Below, one piece after another: positions 27,144 through 39,126 of a stretch of 64,000 nt of DNA. The stretch is taken from NCBI GenBank assembly GCA_963377175.1, contig CAUJNA010003244.1, positions 1 through 64,000 of the forward strand. The letters are read 5' to 3'. Origin of the DNA: Effrenium voratum. Its lineage: Eukaryota > Sar > Dinophyceae > Suessiales > Symbiodiniaceae. The notes under the pieces were generated by a model. It was given only the letters and a program-made list of their open reading frames with translations. It searched no databases and was not told where the DNA came from. Each line of letters starts with the position of its first letter. The first letter of the stretch is position 1. Both the position numbers and the translations under genes were made by a program.

Positions 27144-30100
27144 TACAGGCGTACCTTGTCATCCTTTTTCGGACCTCATAAGACTCCACTACATTTTGAA
27201 CAGCTGAAACATCTTTGGAACTCAATCAGAGTCGCGAAAAGCAGACAACAGGAGCGTGGTACATTGACTGCACCTCGCCAGGTTCTATCCAATGGATTGA
27301 TGACCTCATAATCCATGCCAGAACGGACTGTGACCAGTTCGCATCAAAAAGCCGCACCATGCGCACTCAGGACTTTAAGACTAAACTCGAAGTGGATTGG
27401 GGTAAACACGGAGGAAAATTCACTGCCATGTTACTCCGGAAGCCTGCTTATGCGGCGGCCAACCACATGACCTCTACCACAGAATATCAGTGCACCCGCT
27501 TGAGATCCACACACAAGCAGGAGCCACGCATCCGCACGCACGGCGGTAATGTTGCTGTCGGTGAAGTACTAATAATAGGCGGGGAAAAATGCAGAATCCT
27601 TGCAAAAAACACCGCAGATGTGTGTGTTCTGGATGCGTTACCACGCACTAGCGCATCCTTCATGGCTCAACACGAACAGTGGTCAGCATCCGCTGACGCT
27701 GCAGTCAACAGCCTCCTGCAAGTGTGGCAGCCCGTGTGGCAGAGAGACACTGAGGCGGAAAGAGACCAAGAAGATCAGTGGCCCGATGCCTTCCGCCTCA
27801 TTGAGCAGTTTGCTCCGCAGTTACCGGAAATTGAGATACCTACCCTCACCTTGACTGCTTGGAAGGAGGCTCTTGCAACCGCAAAAAACAAAACTGCCAA
27901 AGGATGCTGTGGATTCAGTTGCCCGGAGCTAAAATCCTTGCCAGACCTCGCACTGGCTGACCTATTGCAGGTGTTCAATGAACTTCAGCAAGGCGCCGAT
28001 TGGCCTGCATTTTTGGTTACAGCACGTGCTTGCTTCTTGCAAAAAAGTCCGGGGGATTTCTCGCCCGAAGGTCGTAGACCTATCACCGTGTTTTCCCTGT
28101 TGTTTCGACTCTGGTCAAAAATTGTGAATAAGCATCTCATTACAGCATGGGCCGGCCACCTTCCCAGCGCAGTGGCTGCAGGCATCCCAGGACGCACATC
28201 GGAAACAGTCTGGTGGCAATCACAGGCGACTGGTCACAGATTTAAAAAAATGCTTCAACTATTTGGCAAGGTTTTTAATGGGCGCGCTTTTCCGTAGGCT
28301 AGGTGCCCCAACGAGCATAGTAAGTACTTGGCTCCGTGCATTAAACCAATCTACGAGGGTTATCATCATGCAGGGGGTCACATCCGAGCCTGTGGCCTCC
28401 ACTACAGGCATTCCGGAGGGCGACCCGCTGGGAATTGCTTCCATTGCGGCATATGGTGCGCTTTGGGCATGGATGATGCTCAGCCACCATGCTACGCCAT
28501 ACGCTTATGCCGATAATCTAGAGTACCATTGCCTGCCCAGACATGTTCGTCAGGCTGCTGATGCAAACCAGCTCTTTCATACTGCTTGGAGGCAGAACAT
28601 TTCGTATTCGAAAAGTTGGTCGTGGGCTACCTCAAAGTCAGGAAGAGTTGCCTGGGAGGCATACAACATTGGCCAGCCACGTGACAAGCAATTTCCAATC
28701 AAAAACAGTGGAATCGACCTGGGTACCGTGGCGAATTACACGGGGTTCCGTTACACTGAGAACCAGGATGCACGGATCACCGAAGGCACAAGACGGGCAT
28801 TTACACTCTCTCGATTTCCACTCTCAGCGGATAACACAGTGAAATCTATACATGCCTCGATCTTGCCGCACGCATTACACGGGTGTGAAGGCCTTTTTCC
28901 ATCACTTAAAAAACTCTCTCACCTCCGGACAGCCTTTACGGCTTGCCTCATAGACAACAAATCTTGCGCGAATCCCTGGATGGCGTGCACATGCGTGACG
29001 TCACGTATTTGTGATCCTCTCTTTTATGTTGCAACGCGCATCCTCAGACTGTGCCGCAAAATGATAGGCACACATCCGGACGTGGCGCACATGGTGTGGG
29101 AGAATGCACTTCACTTGAAGGAACACTTCTCTAGCCACGCCCGGGCACATCGTCCGGGCCCTGCCTCGGCACTGTCCAGACCAACCGAGCTGCTTCATTG
29201 CACAATGAAGCCCAAAGGTGTTCTAGTCAATCCGGACGGAATCACGCTTGATCTGTGTCAAGTGAGCAGACCCGACATTACAGATTTCTTGTTAACCACT
29301 TGGAGTCACGTAGTCACCATTGAAATCTTGAAACGAAAAACATGGCAGGAAATTGACACAGTTGATGTCGCACGTACCATACAGCACATCCAGGAACTCA
29401 CACTGGAGCAACGGGCCCTTGTGAAACGACACCTGACTGGGGCGTTCCAGAGTTCTGTCATGCAGGTCCACTGGAAACCCTCAGAAGAGGTTGCGTGTAT
29501 CTTGTGTGGTGTCAGCCAGCCAGGTTTGCTCCACGACCACCTGACCTGTTCTAATTTGGATGTTGTACGGACTAAGTGGCATGAGTGGCTCACGCAGCTT
29601 ACTGCTAGTGAAAAGCCATACCTTGCATTTCCGGTCGCGCCCCAACTTGCAGAAGAGCTAGAACTACGCCTCGTGAGACAGCAGATTCTGCTAGAACCGG
29701 CAGAGGTGCAGGCCCGACAGGGGTCAGTCAGCGTTTGGACTGACGGCTCAGCAAATGTGGCGCCGTGCCACATCCTTCGGGAGGCCACCTGGGCACTGGT
29801 AACTGACACATGCTCCATAGACACGGACAGGATCGCTGCTATGAGGAACTGGAACCAAAGCTTTCAGTTGCCAGACACGTTCTGTGTAGTGCAGACGGGG
29901 TTTGTGCCAGGTAGGCAGACGGTCAACAGAGCTGAACTGCTGGCTGTCTACTATGCCATTCTGTGCTACCCGAAAGCACAAATTTTGCGCATTTTCTGTG
30001 ACAGTCAATATGTTGTGCACTTGTTGCCCTTAATTCTTGAGAATCCAGATGCCCGTGCTCATTGGCATAGGGACAACTTTGATTTGGTGTCCCGTATCTG

Positions 30101-31012
30101 CGTTGCCGTGCATGCCACGAGCACGGAGATATCCATCCTTAAAATAAAATCGCACCAGGACATCGTTGACCTGCCCACGCTGCTTGAGAAGTATAAAGCC
30201 ATAGGAAACCACTGTGCTGATGCCGCAGCAGCATGTCTCCGCCGCATGGGCAACCCTTGCGTACGGGAGCTCAGAAATGCGCTTGCTGTTTCGTGGAAAC
30301 ATAGGGAACAGTTCACTAGAAGTGCCTTGAAGTACTTGGCTGACGTACAAAAGGAAAAAATTAGCCAAATTCGGGAGCAGCCCATCATTCGTTCACAACA
30401 AGATGAGCTTCCCACAGCCAGTGGGCAGACTCGTCGTGAACGTCAGCTTGATGTTCTCACCATCCGGGTGAGTCAACCGATTGATTGGCCTATCGCCGAT
30501 CTTCCAGAGCACCTGTATGACTTGTGCCTCTACGGGGTTACCTACATGAAACGCCTAATAGCGTGGGCACGCACACTCATATGGGGACAGCCAAACAAAG
30601 ATTGCCTGGGCGTCACATGGTTTGAACTCTACGTGAACTTCCGGATTGTTACACAATCGGAAATACCAACTAACCTTTCTAAGGATAGCAAAAAGCCAAA
30701 ATATTACACTCCAGAACAAAATTCGGATGTGCTTCTTTTGAAATTGTCAGAAAAGGCAATCCGTCGTCTTTGGGTGGACAGTATGCGTACAGTCTCGCAC
30801 CTCCTCCAAAGTCCCCTTTTTCCATATTCCGAGGCCAGCTGCGTCAGATCGCTTCAGAAAATACTACCGATTGATTACGGCTCTGGTCTCTCCCAGAGAC
30901 CAGAAATGCTCAGGTCCATTGAAACAGCAGCCACGGTGCAGAAAGCTGTTCTTTCGACCTGCAAACCAGGTCGTGTGCGGGAGCGCCCGATGTGCCTAAA
31001 CTTGACCCGCTA
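27144..31012 (+). pseudogene. LINE copy 1 ORF2, C-terminal part: RT, Cys/His cluster and RNase H
   Basis: Resumes the endonuclease-RT linker exactly where 17202 left off. RT signatures are RRPITVFSLLFRLWSKI, DLKKCFN (motif A, frame-disturbed here), GIPEGDPLGIASIAAYG (motif B) and YADN (28506-28517) where YADD is expected. A 43-bp deletion near 28228 shifts the frame just before motif A, which kills this copy. Downstream are CILCGVSQPGLLHDHLTC (zinc-knuckle-like) and RNase H: WTDGSANV, AELLAVYYAIL, IFCDSQYVV, IKSHQDIVD and GNHCADAAA. A small deletion near 30968 changes the last ~40 codons. RNase H in ORF2 is a trait of I-clade and some algal LINEs. Confidence 0.8.
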
Positions 31013-31287
31013 GCACACGTGCCAATGCCAGTCACGGAGCTGCCAGACGTGGCTGCTGCGCTTAAACTACGTGCCTGGAAGAAGAAGCAGGCCAGCCTTG
31101 TGCCACTAGCTAGGACTCTGGCGGATTGAGTCTCTCGCCCATGGGGATTCGCGGATGTTGGTGTGCCCCTCTTCCCCCTCTTTCGTTTGGGTTGTTTCCG
31201 TTTGGTGGGCCCCCTTCCTTTTGTTGCGGTTTTGGGGTCGGCTGGTGGGGGTGATGTGGGGTGCACTTTCAACTGCTTCATTCACTG

Positions 31288-31310
31288 GCCGGTGGGAATA
31301 CCACACCGGC
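31288..31310 (+). other. 3'-UTR hairpin of LINE copy 1
   Basis: Arms gccggtggg and cacaccggc flank the loop aatac; eight of nine pairs form here and nine of nine in copies 2 and 3. It sits about 70 bp from the 3' end, a position suited to recognition by the element's RT. Confidence 0.65.
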
Positions 31311-31379
31311 ATCGACGCGAACTGGCGTGCATCACAAGAGGGTGTGCGTCCACAAGAGTTAAAAAAAATTAAAAAAAAT

Positions 31380-31394
31380 TCGGATTCAGATTGG
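31380..31394 (+). repeat. 15-bp boundary repeat 2 (between LINE copies 1 and 2)
   Basis: tcggattcagattgg, preceded by the A-rich tail of copy 1 and followed by the 5' end of copy 2. Confidence 0.9.
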
Positions 31395-33279
31395 CAAGCT
31401 TTTGGCTCGAACCTTCTCGTGGTAGCTTGGTTGACTGTAGCTTTAGATGGGGAGGGGCCCGCCATGAAGTTGCAGGACAAATCGAGCCGTGACATTTCGA
31501 TAAGGCCATTTGCTTGCGAGCACCACCGAGGTGACCACTTCAATCGCTTGAATAAGCCCTTGTTCTGCCCTTCCGTAGATATGCCTTCCTCGGAACCACG
31601 CGCTTGGTTTGGAGTGACCTGACCAAATTCAAGATGACACCCCGTGCACTCTTGGAAACTCATTCCTTTGGCCTTGTGACCTCACCGAGGGAACTGCATT
31701 TTGAACAGAGCTTGCGTCGCTTCTTTGATCTTGGTGGTTTCTCTAAGACAGTGAACATCGAGTTTGAAGGACGCTGCATCACGGCACCAGTGCATGCCAC
31801 AGACACTGTGTTTTCCGTGATCCTCCGGAAACTTGGTGCCCTGTCAGGCTTTCGGGTGAAGTCTAGATCGAAATGGATCGGACTTGGGGATCGATTGTTG
31901 CCCATGCTCACCGAGACATTGCGGGTCTCACGACACGGCATCATGATCTTCAGCCAGACAGCCAGACGCAATAAGGACAGGAAATCCACCAGGTTCGCTG
32001 CCACGTGCTTCCCATGTGCGCCCAGTGCACCGCATGCAGACCAGGTGATACTTCCCATTTGCCACACAAGTGAATCCCTGACTGCCGCGACTTCAGGAAC
32101 TCCGTTTGCCATCGGGAAGCCGCAAGAGCATCCCGCACATGTCGTGACCGGCCATAGCACCAGTGCACCGCCATCATTTGCATTGTGTGCAAATGACAGT
32201 TCACGCAAGTGCGTACCCAACATGCATGACAGTAGTGTAGAGCTCATTGACATGACTAAGAGTTGCACAGATATCTCTTGGCTCAATACCCTTGACTCCG
32301 CCTCGAATTCGACGTTTGATGGTGTCTTCCCTTTAGGGGAAAATCACCAAAAGGACGGACAAGAAGCGCATCCTGAGACGCAAAACCGACGCCCAGGTGT
32401 GCAAACACATTACGCATTTTCTGCCTTTTCGTGTTACGCTGAGGACCAGGGCACGCTTCCAACGTGCGCCATCATGGTTTCTTGGAAACTTGCACGCTTT
32501 TGCAGCAGGAAGAGATTGGAAAACCATCTGCATTCGCCAGTTGTTCTGTCACACGGTGAAATTGCAGAAGATAATCACGACGACCTTACATCAAATCAGA
32601 GTGCCTGTTTCGATTTGCAGAGCATGCCGCTGTTGCCGTTCTGCTCCCGGGCGCGCATTTTGACATGTAATCCAGAACATGAAGGCTCTACTACGGGCAT
32701 CCGACCCAGCCAATTTCCTCTGGCAGATGCATCATTTGCTGATCCGTGTAATGCCCAGAATCCGAAAGCAGTGATTCACTGTGAGCATGCATGTCACGTG
32801 TTCCCTGCATTCCAGTGTGATGCTGAGAATCTGGACTCAACGGGGCCTGGTGACATCGCGGTTCCTCAAGGATTTGCATGTTTTGGCGGCAGAGAGGGAT
32901 CAGAAGCCAATCTGCACCTGCTGGTTGCTTCGCCACCTAGTGTGATCCCAGACGCTAATCACATCGACCTAGTATCAACTCAAGGTGCTTGTCTTGATTC
33001 ACGGGGTGTGCCTTTCCAGAGTCACCTCCACCAAGCATGCACCCCGACAGGTAATCCAGATCGCGAAAGACCTTCCACAACTACAGAGCCCAGCCCGCCA
33101 CTCAGGACTGTTGAGCTTTGGGTGGTGTTGCCTGGCGCCTCCAAATCTGTTGTAATGGGTGTCAGTTGTCACCTCAAGGTGAGGGATGTGGTAGCCAGCC
33201 TTCAATTGAAGAGAAGTGTTCATTGCGTCTCCGATGGCCATTATTTGGACCCGGACGCATCTGTCATTGCTCTCCGTGA
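31395..33279 (+). pseudogene. LINE copy 2 ORF1, N-terminal part
   Basis: In frame with SDSDW from the preceding 15-bp repeat. The frame runs to 31622, where one T is missing from a T-run (cgcttggtttgg versus cgcttggttttgg in copies 1 and 3). It continues in a shifted frame from 31604 to the inversion breakpoint with about 560 open codons. The beta-grasp-like unit (VELWVVLPGASKSVVMG onward) is present, but its GG end is lost at the breakpoint. This copy retains the 413-bp and 103-bp segments deleted from copy 1. Confidence 0.65.
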
Positions 33280-34650
33280 TGGGGCTTACCATTAGTATGC
33301 TTAGCCTCAAAGACCAAAACAGCAAAAATGCCCTGTGTCGGCCAAATGAGTACCAAGCAAGTGCTGTTGGCTATATGAGGCCATGGTGGTCCCAAGTCTG
33401 TCACTTGACCGGATTGCTCGTGCAAAGATGTTGTTGCAACGATGCTTGGCCTTCATGCCCTCAGGCAGAAACCTAGGGTCATCATATACGGCAATCGCAG
33501 ACTCAGCGAGCTCCAGGCTTCGTCTATGCTCCTCATCAAGATCAAGATGCCACGCATCAAAGTTTGCGAGGGTGGGTTTACCCAGAGCAGTCCAGCGGTA
33601 GGAGATGAGCTCTTCATCTTGCCCCCACTGCACACCGAAGAGGGCTAACCATCTGGGCCTGCTGGCCGGCACATGCTCTTCCAGTGATGCAGTGTCTTCC
33701 CAAAGATCGAAAGCCCGCCCATGCAGCAGCTTTCCGAATATGATGAAAGTCCGGATGCTCAGTGATGGTGGAGACATTCTCAACTGCAATCATGGCTGGC
33801 CGACAGAGCAAGGCTGCCTCAAAGACGTCCAACCACAATCTGCCGCTTTCTGTTCGGAAGCCAGACTGGCCGCCTGCTCTGGACCAGGGAGGACACGGGC
33901 AGGACACTGTCGAGAAATTGGCATGGGTATGGCAATGGAGCAATGCAAGGGTGCTCACGGTGACATCCTGTCTCCAGTAGAGATGCTGTCCAACCTCCAT
34001 GGAACCGGAAGCGGCGGGGAGCTGGTTCTCTTGCAGGTGAATGCCACCGTGAATTCTCATGTGCGTTTCTGCAGCACTCACACTATTGTCAATGCAAGCG
34101 ACAGTGCTGATCGGTACCTGAAGGTCTTCGAGATGCCTAACAGCATGAGACCAACCACCAACGCCTCCAGCAAATACGTCCATGACCCTCAAAGCCCTAG
34201 GTCTGCGCATGTCTGGCTCGTGGCAAACGAGTGCGGTGTCATTCTGACAGTGAATTTGGCGCACATCGTCGCTCACCTTCACTTGCACATTGGTCAAGAT
34301 GAGCAGGCAGCGTGACGAGGTTGCCACGGGAAATGGCTCGGATGTATCAATGTATGTACTCACATCCCTCGGGATAGTGCCTGTCGGGTTCGGATTTTCA
34401 CAGTGTTGGGGGTAGTCCCTCAGTTGCGCAAGGTAAATCAATCTACCTCCATGGCTTTTGGTCAAGGTCCAATTCATGACGCAAACATGGGCCGTGCCTC
34501 CAATGTCCCAGATCGGGTCCTGAACAGAGAGACACCCTCTACCAAAGAGCCACTGGTCTGTGGGAATCTCTGGCTGATTTGGCCGTGGATTGGAATGTGT
34601 GCTGCCAGAGCGGAGTCAGGAATTCCACGATCCGTCAATCTGAGCACTTT
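33280..34650 (-). pseudogene. Inverted methyltransferase segment of LINE copy 2
   Basis: On the minus strand, 34477-33614 is an open frame carrying motif I (MDVFAGGVGGWSHAVRHL), motif IV (CPCPPWSRAGGQSG) and motif VI (AVENVSTITEHPD). After a 2-nt loss near 33710 the frame continues as LALFGVQWGQDEELISYRW to about 33307. The motif X segment is not inside this inversion; it remains in forward orientation at about 34740-34790. Breakpoints are ctccgtga|tggggc at 33279/33280 and cacttt|gaccca at 34650/34651. The minus-strand frame has its own ATG, so it could in principle be a free-standing reading frame. No antisense promoter is apparent. Confidence 0.75.
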
Positions 34651-37508
34651 GACCCACTTTCTCTCACCCTATCAGGTTCTGATAGCCCATGGATTGAAAG
34701 AACCTGTTACCTTGCCGGCAGATGTCAATCAAGCCTTCAGACAAGTAGGCAACTTCATCGCCCCGATCCATGCACTTTACGTGTTTACGTGTTAGGAGTG
34801 GCAGTTGTCAGGCACGCCCGCAGAGTCCTGAGTGCACCAACCACGGATCCGATGCAATATATAAGTGCATACCTGCACAGGCGGATCCGTGCAACTAGAG
34901 CCCGTGTCTTGACACGTGACGGCTGGTCGCAGCTTGTAGTGGACACCTCCGCACATGAGATTTCTCCCGCCATACCAATCGACGTGACGTGGTCCGTCAC
35001 GGTCATCACAGAGACCCAGTGTTATGGGTTGGTTTTGCATAAGCCCATCACCCTGGATTCCATCCATGACGTTCTCGAGCTTCCCATTCGTGATCAAGAG
35101 ATTTTCGTGTCAGACATTAGAGGACCACGTCGAGTTCCATCGCACTGGCAGGCCCGTGAAAATTGTCAGGTGCATTTCGTATCTCCTCGGGGTTTGCGCA
35201 CGTTGGAGCAGCCCGCATCGCAGAATTGAGGTCTTGCTTGCATCGGGTTGTGCCTACCACCATCCAGGGAGATGACTCGCGCTTCGTTGTGTGGATGTGG
35301 GATGGTCTGATCTTTAGCATCCAGCGAGTGCCTCCCAATGCGGTGCCGCTAGCTCTGGAATACGCATGTGAATTGCAGCAGATGATCAACGTGTACAGTG
35401 ATGCCAGCGTCCGCACTCTGGGTTCTGATGGTTGGGTGCCAGTTGATCCCAGTGGTGAGACGCGCGTGCCGCCGTTGCATCCCGTCGTTAGCATTTGCCT
35501 CAACCCGACTCATACTTCGGTTGCTGTGGATCCTCAGTCGGTTGAACTTTGGGTCAAGTGGCCGGGGGTTAGTAGGGCTCGTGTGCTTCGTGTTCAGATG
35601 CATTGTGACTTGCAAGCCGCATGCCGATCCAGGGTGACTTTGACGCTTTAGAGCCTTGGGTCAACGGACACCAAATTGCATGGGACACCAAAGCTTATCA
35701 CCTCAATTCTCTTGTTGTATCCTTGCGAAGACAGGGTGTATGAGGTGGTGCGAAGTCTAAGAATCTCCCTACTCGGTGCGCTACTATCCTCTTGCAGCAA
35801 GGTGTGCCCGTTCACAAAATTGCGCAGAAGGTTGACGAACTGTTGGGCAAATGTGACGAGGCCGAATTCGTGACAGTGGAGAGCGAAGCGTCCCTCGCTA
35901 GGCAGAAGCAATCCCTGATTGAACTTGCAGCCAAGCATAAAGTTGAACTTTATGGGGAAGTCAAAGGTAAAGGCAAAGGGAATGCCAAGTCTCGAAGGAC
36001 CAGCAAGAAACCCATGAAGGGTGCTCCCTTGGTTGTGCCTAGTGCGTCTGACTTCCAACTCGAGCCAGGCACCTTCCAATTCGCCGACGGTACACCAGCC
36101 GCGGTACTCACGGAAATTAGCACCAGGACCACCGGAATCGCACTGCTTTCGGCTGCAGAAGCAGTTCCATGGCTCGCACAGCCTCCATCTACACCAGACG
36201 AACTTGCAGTCATTGTTCTCGGCGAGGGACTAAGCTGCCACCCCCAAATTGACAAATGCTCCATTGAATTTCCCGCTGTTGCTGTGGGCACTCAGGACCG
36301 TGTGCTTCTCAGAGGTTCCTTATATCAGCTTGGCTCCAAGCATGTGAAACTCGGATTAACACAGCTCAAAATGGTTGTTGCGGAAACGGTCACGTGCTCA
36401 CTCACGGTGCACAGTGAGGACTTCCAGCCAGAATCATGGAAGGGTTTGGTGTTGGCGCCAGCCAAAGTGATCTTGAGTCGCCTCGGAGACTTGCAGCCAC
36501 AGATCACTTCTGTATGGGGACGTTCTTTTCGTAAAGACAAGGACCGAAGTGCGCCTGCAGACTCCACTACCGTTCAAATCTGGATTAGCCTCCCCACGGC
36601 AGCCGTGACAAACCTGCTCCGCATGTCAGGATTCAGCAGTGTCTACATCACCCCTAGGAGCGCAAGTGGAAGCATAGATACTAGTTATCCAGTGTTCTGG
36701 ATGGCGGACAGTACACGTGTGGGGATGGAAACCACGTGTGCTGGACTCCCCCACCTGGGGTTCATAAGAGGTGGAGGCAGTAAACCGAACTATGCAATCC
36801 GGGCCACGGCGGCCACTGCCCAGGCCATCCACAACAAGGTCCGACCAGGAGAAACCTGGCGAGAGCCCATAGCAGTGACTGAGCTTTACAAGCTTATGCA
36901 CCTTCCGCCAGGTATTACACGTGAAGCTTTGACAGAATTGGGCGCAGAAATGAAGTGGGCGCTGAAACCCATAAAACGCCTCAACCACCGTACTTGGTTG
37001 GTAGGAGCAGGAGATGCACCAGGGTCTTGGTGTGTTCAGCTTGGCGGAGCGTCAATTCTCATCACTCGAGTGGAGCCAAAACAGTCGGCCACTGCCGCTG
37101 TTGTGCTTGGAGGCAGACCTCCAGAGCCTAAGCCCTCATCGAGCACTGTTGACCCCTGGCTTCACTCCGATCCGTGGGCCAGTGCCGCGCCAAGGGCCAA
37201 TATGCCCACATCACGGGCGATGCAGGGTCCCATCCAGACCAAACACGAAGAACAAGACAAACGCCTCGAATCACTTGAACATACTGTCCGAGGGACAGCA
37301 CAAAATTGAAAAGTGCCAGCGCGATATGCAGGCTGCCATCACCTCGCAGCTCCAGGGCATCGTGTCTTCTGTGACCACGCAGCTGGAATCGAGCATGCAG
37401 CAGGCAATCAGCAGAGCGTTGAAAACACGACCGACCATCCGTGATTCACCCGACAAAGCTGCGCCTATCAAAAAGGCCCAGCGTATCGCGAGTGATGACG
37501 ACATGTAG
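34651..37508 (+). pseudogene. LINE copy 2 ORF1, C-terminal part
   Basis: Begins with the motif X end of the methyltransferase (VGNFIAPIHALYV near 34750) and runs through the second beta-grasp-like unit (VELWVKWPGVSRARVLRV), the Lys/Gly tract and the coiled coil to the stop at 37508. Frame breaks lie near 35195-35230, near 35630 (about 20 bp missing relative to copies 1 and 3), and near 37280, where the QKIQ part of the coiled coil is lost. The longest intact part, 35792-37309, is the best version of this region in the window. Confidence 0.6.
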
Positions 37509-38007
37509 CATTCGCTGCACGGTCCACACCTCACGCGCAGGTATAGGGGCGCTGAATTCTCCGTCCTTTCGAACAGGTAAAGGAAAGGAGCCGACAGCAT
37601 TGCCTGTGCGTGTAATTTTCTACCCTTCCCTCTGTAGCAGTAACTCAATAGAAGTTGCTGACTACCACGAGCCTGGTCGGCTTCGCACGTACTCTTGGAT
37701 TCAGGGTCTGTTTGACAGAAGGATGAACGTGTGGGTTCGCAGCCCCGGTGCTGTGCTCAATATTGCCTGCATTGTCATCCTGAGACAGCCTTACCGCACA
37801 GTGACTTTAGGATGCTCCTCTGGTAATAACGTGTGCTCGGGTACATGTTTCGCATTGGAGCATGGGTCATCCAGGAGAGTACAGCCGCAACAGTGCTTTG
37901 AGGAAAAAGATGTCATCCCGCCGAAGGTTCCGCCTGTGAGTACTTCCACGTGGTTTGCATTGAATGCTTGGCAGTTTCAGGTTGCCCTTGGATGTGCGTT
38001 CAGGTAC

Positions 38008-38031
38008 GGAGAAGCAAAAAATCCCGGACCC
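38008..38031 (+). other. 2A-like NPGP motif in LINE copy 2 ORF2
   Basis: Codes GEAKNPGP directly upstream of the endonuclease, identical to copies 1 and 3. Confidence 0.5.
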
Positions 38032-39106
38032 TATCAGGTACTCACCGTGTGTGTTTTTAATCCGACTACTGTTTATAACCATGTTGCCGATATTTGCAAA
38101 ATACCAGCAGATCTCTACATCTTGTCAGAGACGGGGGCCATATCTAACCCACGACCTTGCGCAAAATAACCTGAGTGTCTCATGGGGTTATCCTGTTCCT
38201 CAGTTCAGGGACACCAAGTCAGCTGCTTGTAACAAGGGAGCCCCCATCAGCGTTGCCCTATGGTCAAGATTGCCACTTCGAGCATGTAGGGAATCTCCGC
38301 CAGATCCGCTTCACATTTCTTGCAGATATCAGGAAGCATGGGTCACTTTTGGGAAAAACCCGCTTCTGGTGATTGTGATCTATTGTTTTACCACCACGCA
38401 TCGTGAGCATCGAGATAAAAATCTTGTGTTACTCACACACGCTGCAAAACGTGCAGCCGCAGTACGGGGAAATGTCATGCTCGGAGGCGATTTTAATGCT
38501 GCGCTGCAGGATGATCGTATAGTGCCGATGCTCGAGCAGCAGGGATTTTTAGACGTCATGCAGATGGCAAAATCGAGGTGGCCAGACCGCATACATCCGA
38601 CATGTATGGAGGTCACCTACCCGGATAACCTCTTAATCAAAGGTCCCCTCACACATAAGATCATGGGTGCGAGTGTTCTCACGAATCGAGGGTTGGGTGC
38701 GCATTTGCCCTTTCTGATTCAATTTCTTGTTTCTTCAGATACTGAGGCGGTTCTGGCCTGGAAATTGCCCAAGGATTGGACTGACTTGAAACCGGATCTT
38801 CAGCATATTGAGGTTGAGTATCAACACACCAGACGGTCATTCATGGACAGCACAGATAGGACAGTTGAGTCAGTGCTATCGCAATGGGCCAACGCTGTTG
38901 AGTCTGCAGTGGATAAAGCCCTGCAGACCAGCGGCTGTTCCGATGGACCGAACCACCTGCCGCCTGCTTTTCGAGGCCGATGCCAGAGGCCCGCCTATCG
39001 ACAAATACAGCCAGCACCGGTGCCCAAGTTTGCTAATAACCGCACCTATGAACCACTCGTGGACATTGTGTCTTTTACGGTGGTTCATAAGACCCGTCAG
39101 GTACGT

Positions 39107-39126
39107 CGCCTGTACTCCTACAGGCG
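39107..39126. repeat. Palindromic site equivalent to the tyrosine-recombinase element's target
   Basis: cgcctgtactcctacaggcg: 8-bp perfect arms around ctcc. In copy 1 the 9.94-kb element sits between ctcc and tacaggcg. The site is unoccupied here and at 50897-50916. Confidence 0.85.

Larger units (their letters stand above)
10055..31379 (+). mobile_element. DNMT-carrying LINE, copy 1 (interrupted by a tyrosine-recombinase element)
   Basis: A non-LTR retrotransposon of about 11.4 kb without its 9.94-kb insertion. Its 5' end is caagcttttggctcg, directly after the 15-bp target, and its 3' end is an A-rich tail of two ttaaaaaaaa units. This copy keeps the methyltransferase segment in the coding orientation. 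Compared with copies 2 and 3 it has lost 413 bp near 10548/10549, about 103 bp near 11053, and about 43 bp just ahead of RT motif A near 28228. It cannot be active. Confidence 0.9.

Noticed and set aside
29306..29824. 172-codon minus-strand ORF (also in copies 2 and 3)
   Set aside because: It is the shadow of the RT/RNase H reading frame on the opposite strand, with no motif of its own.
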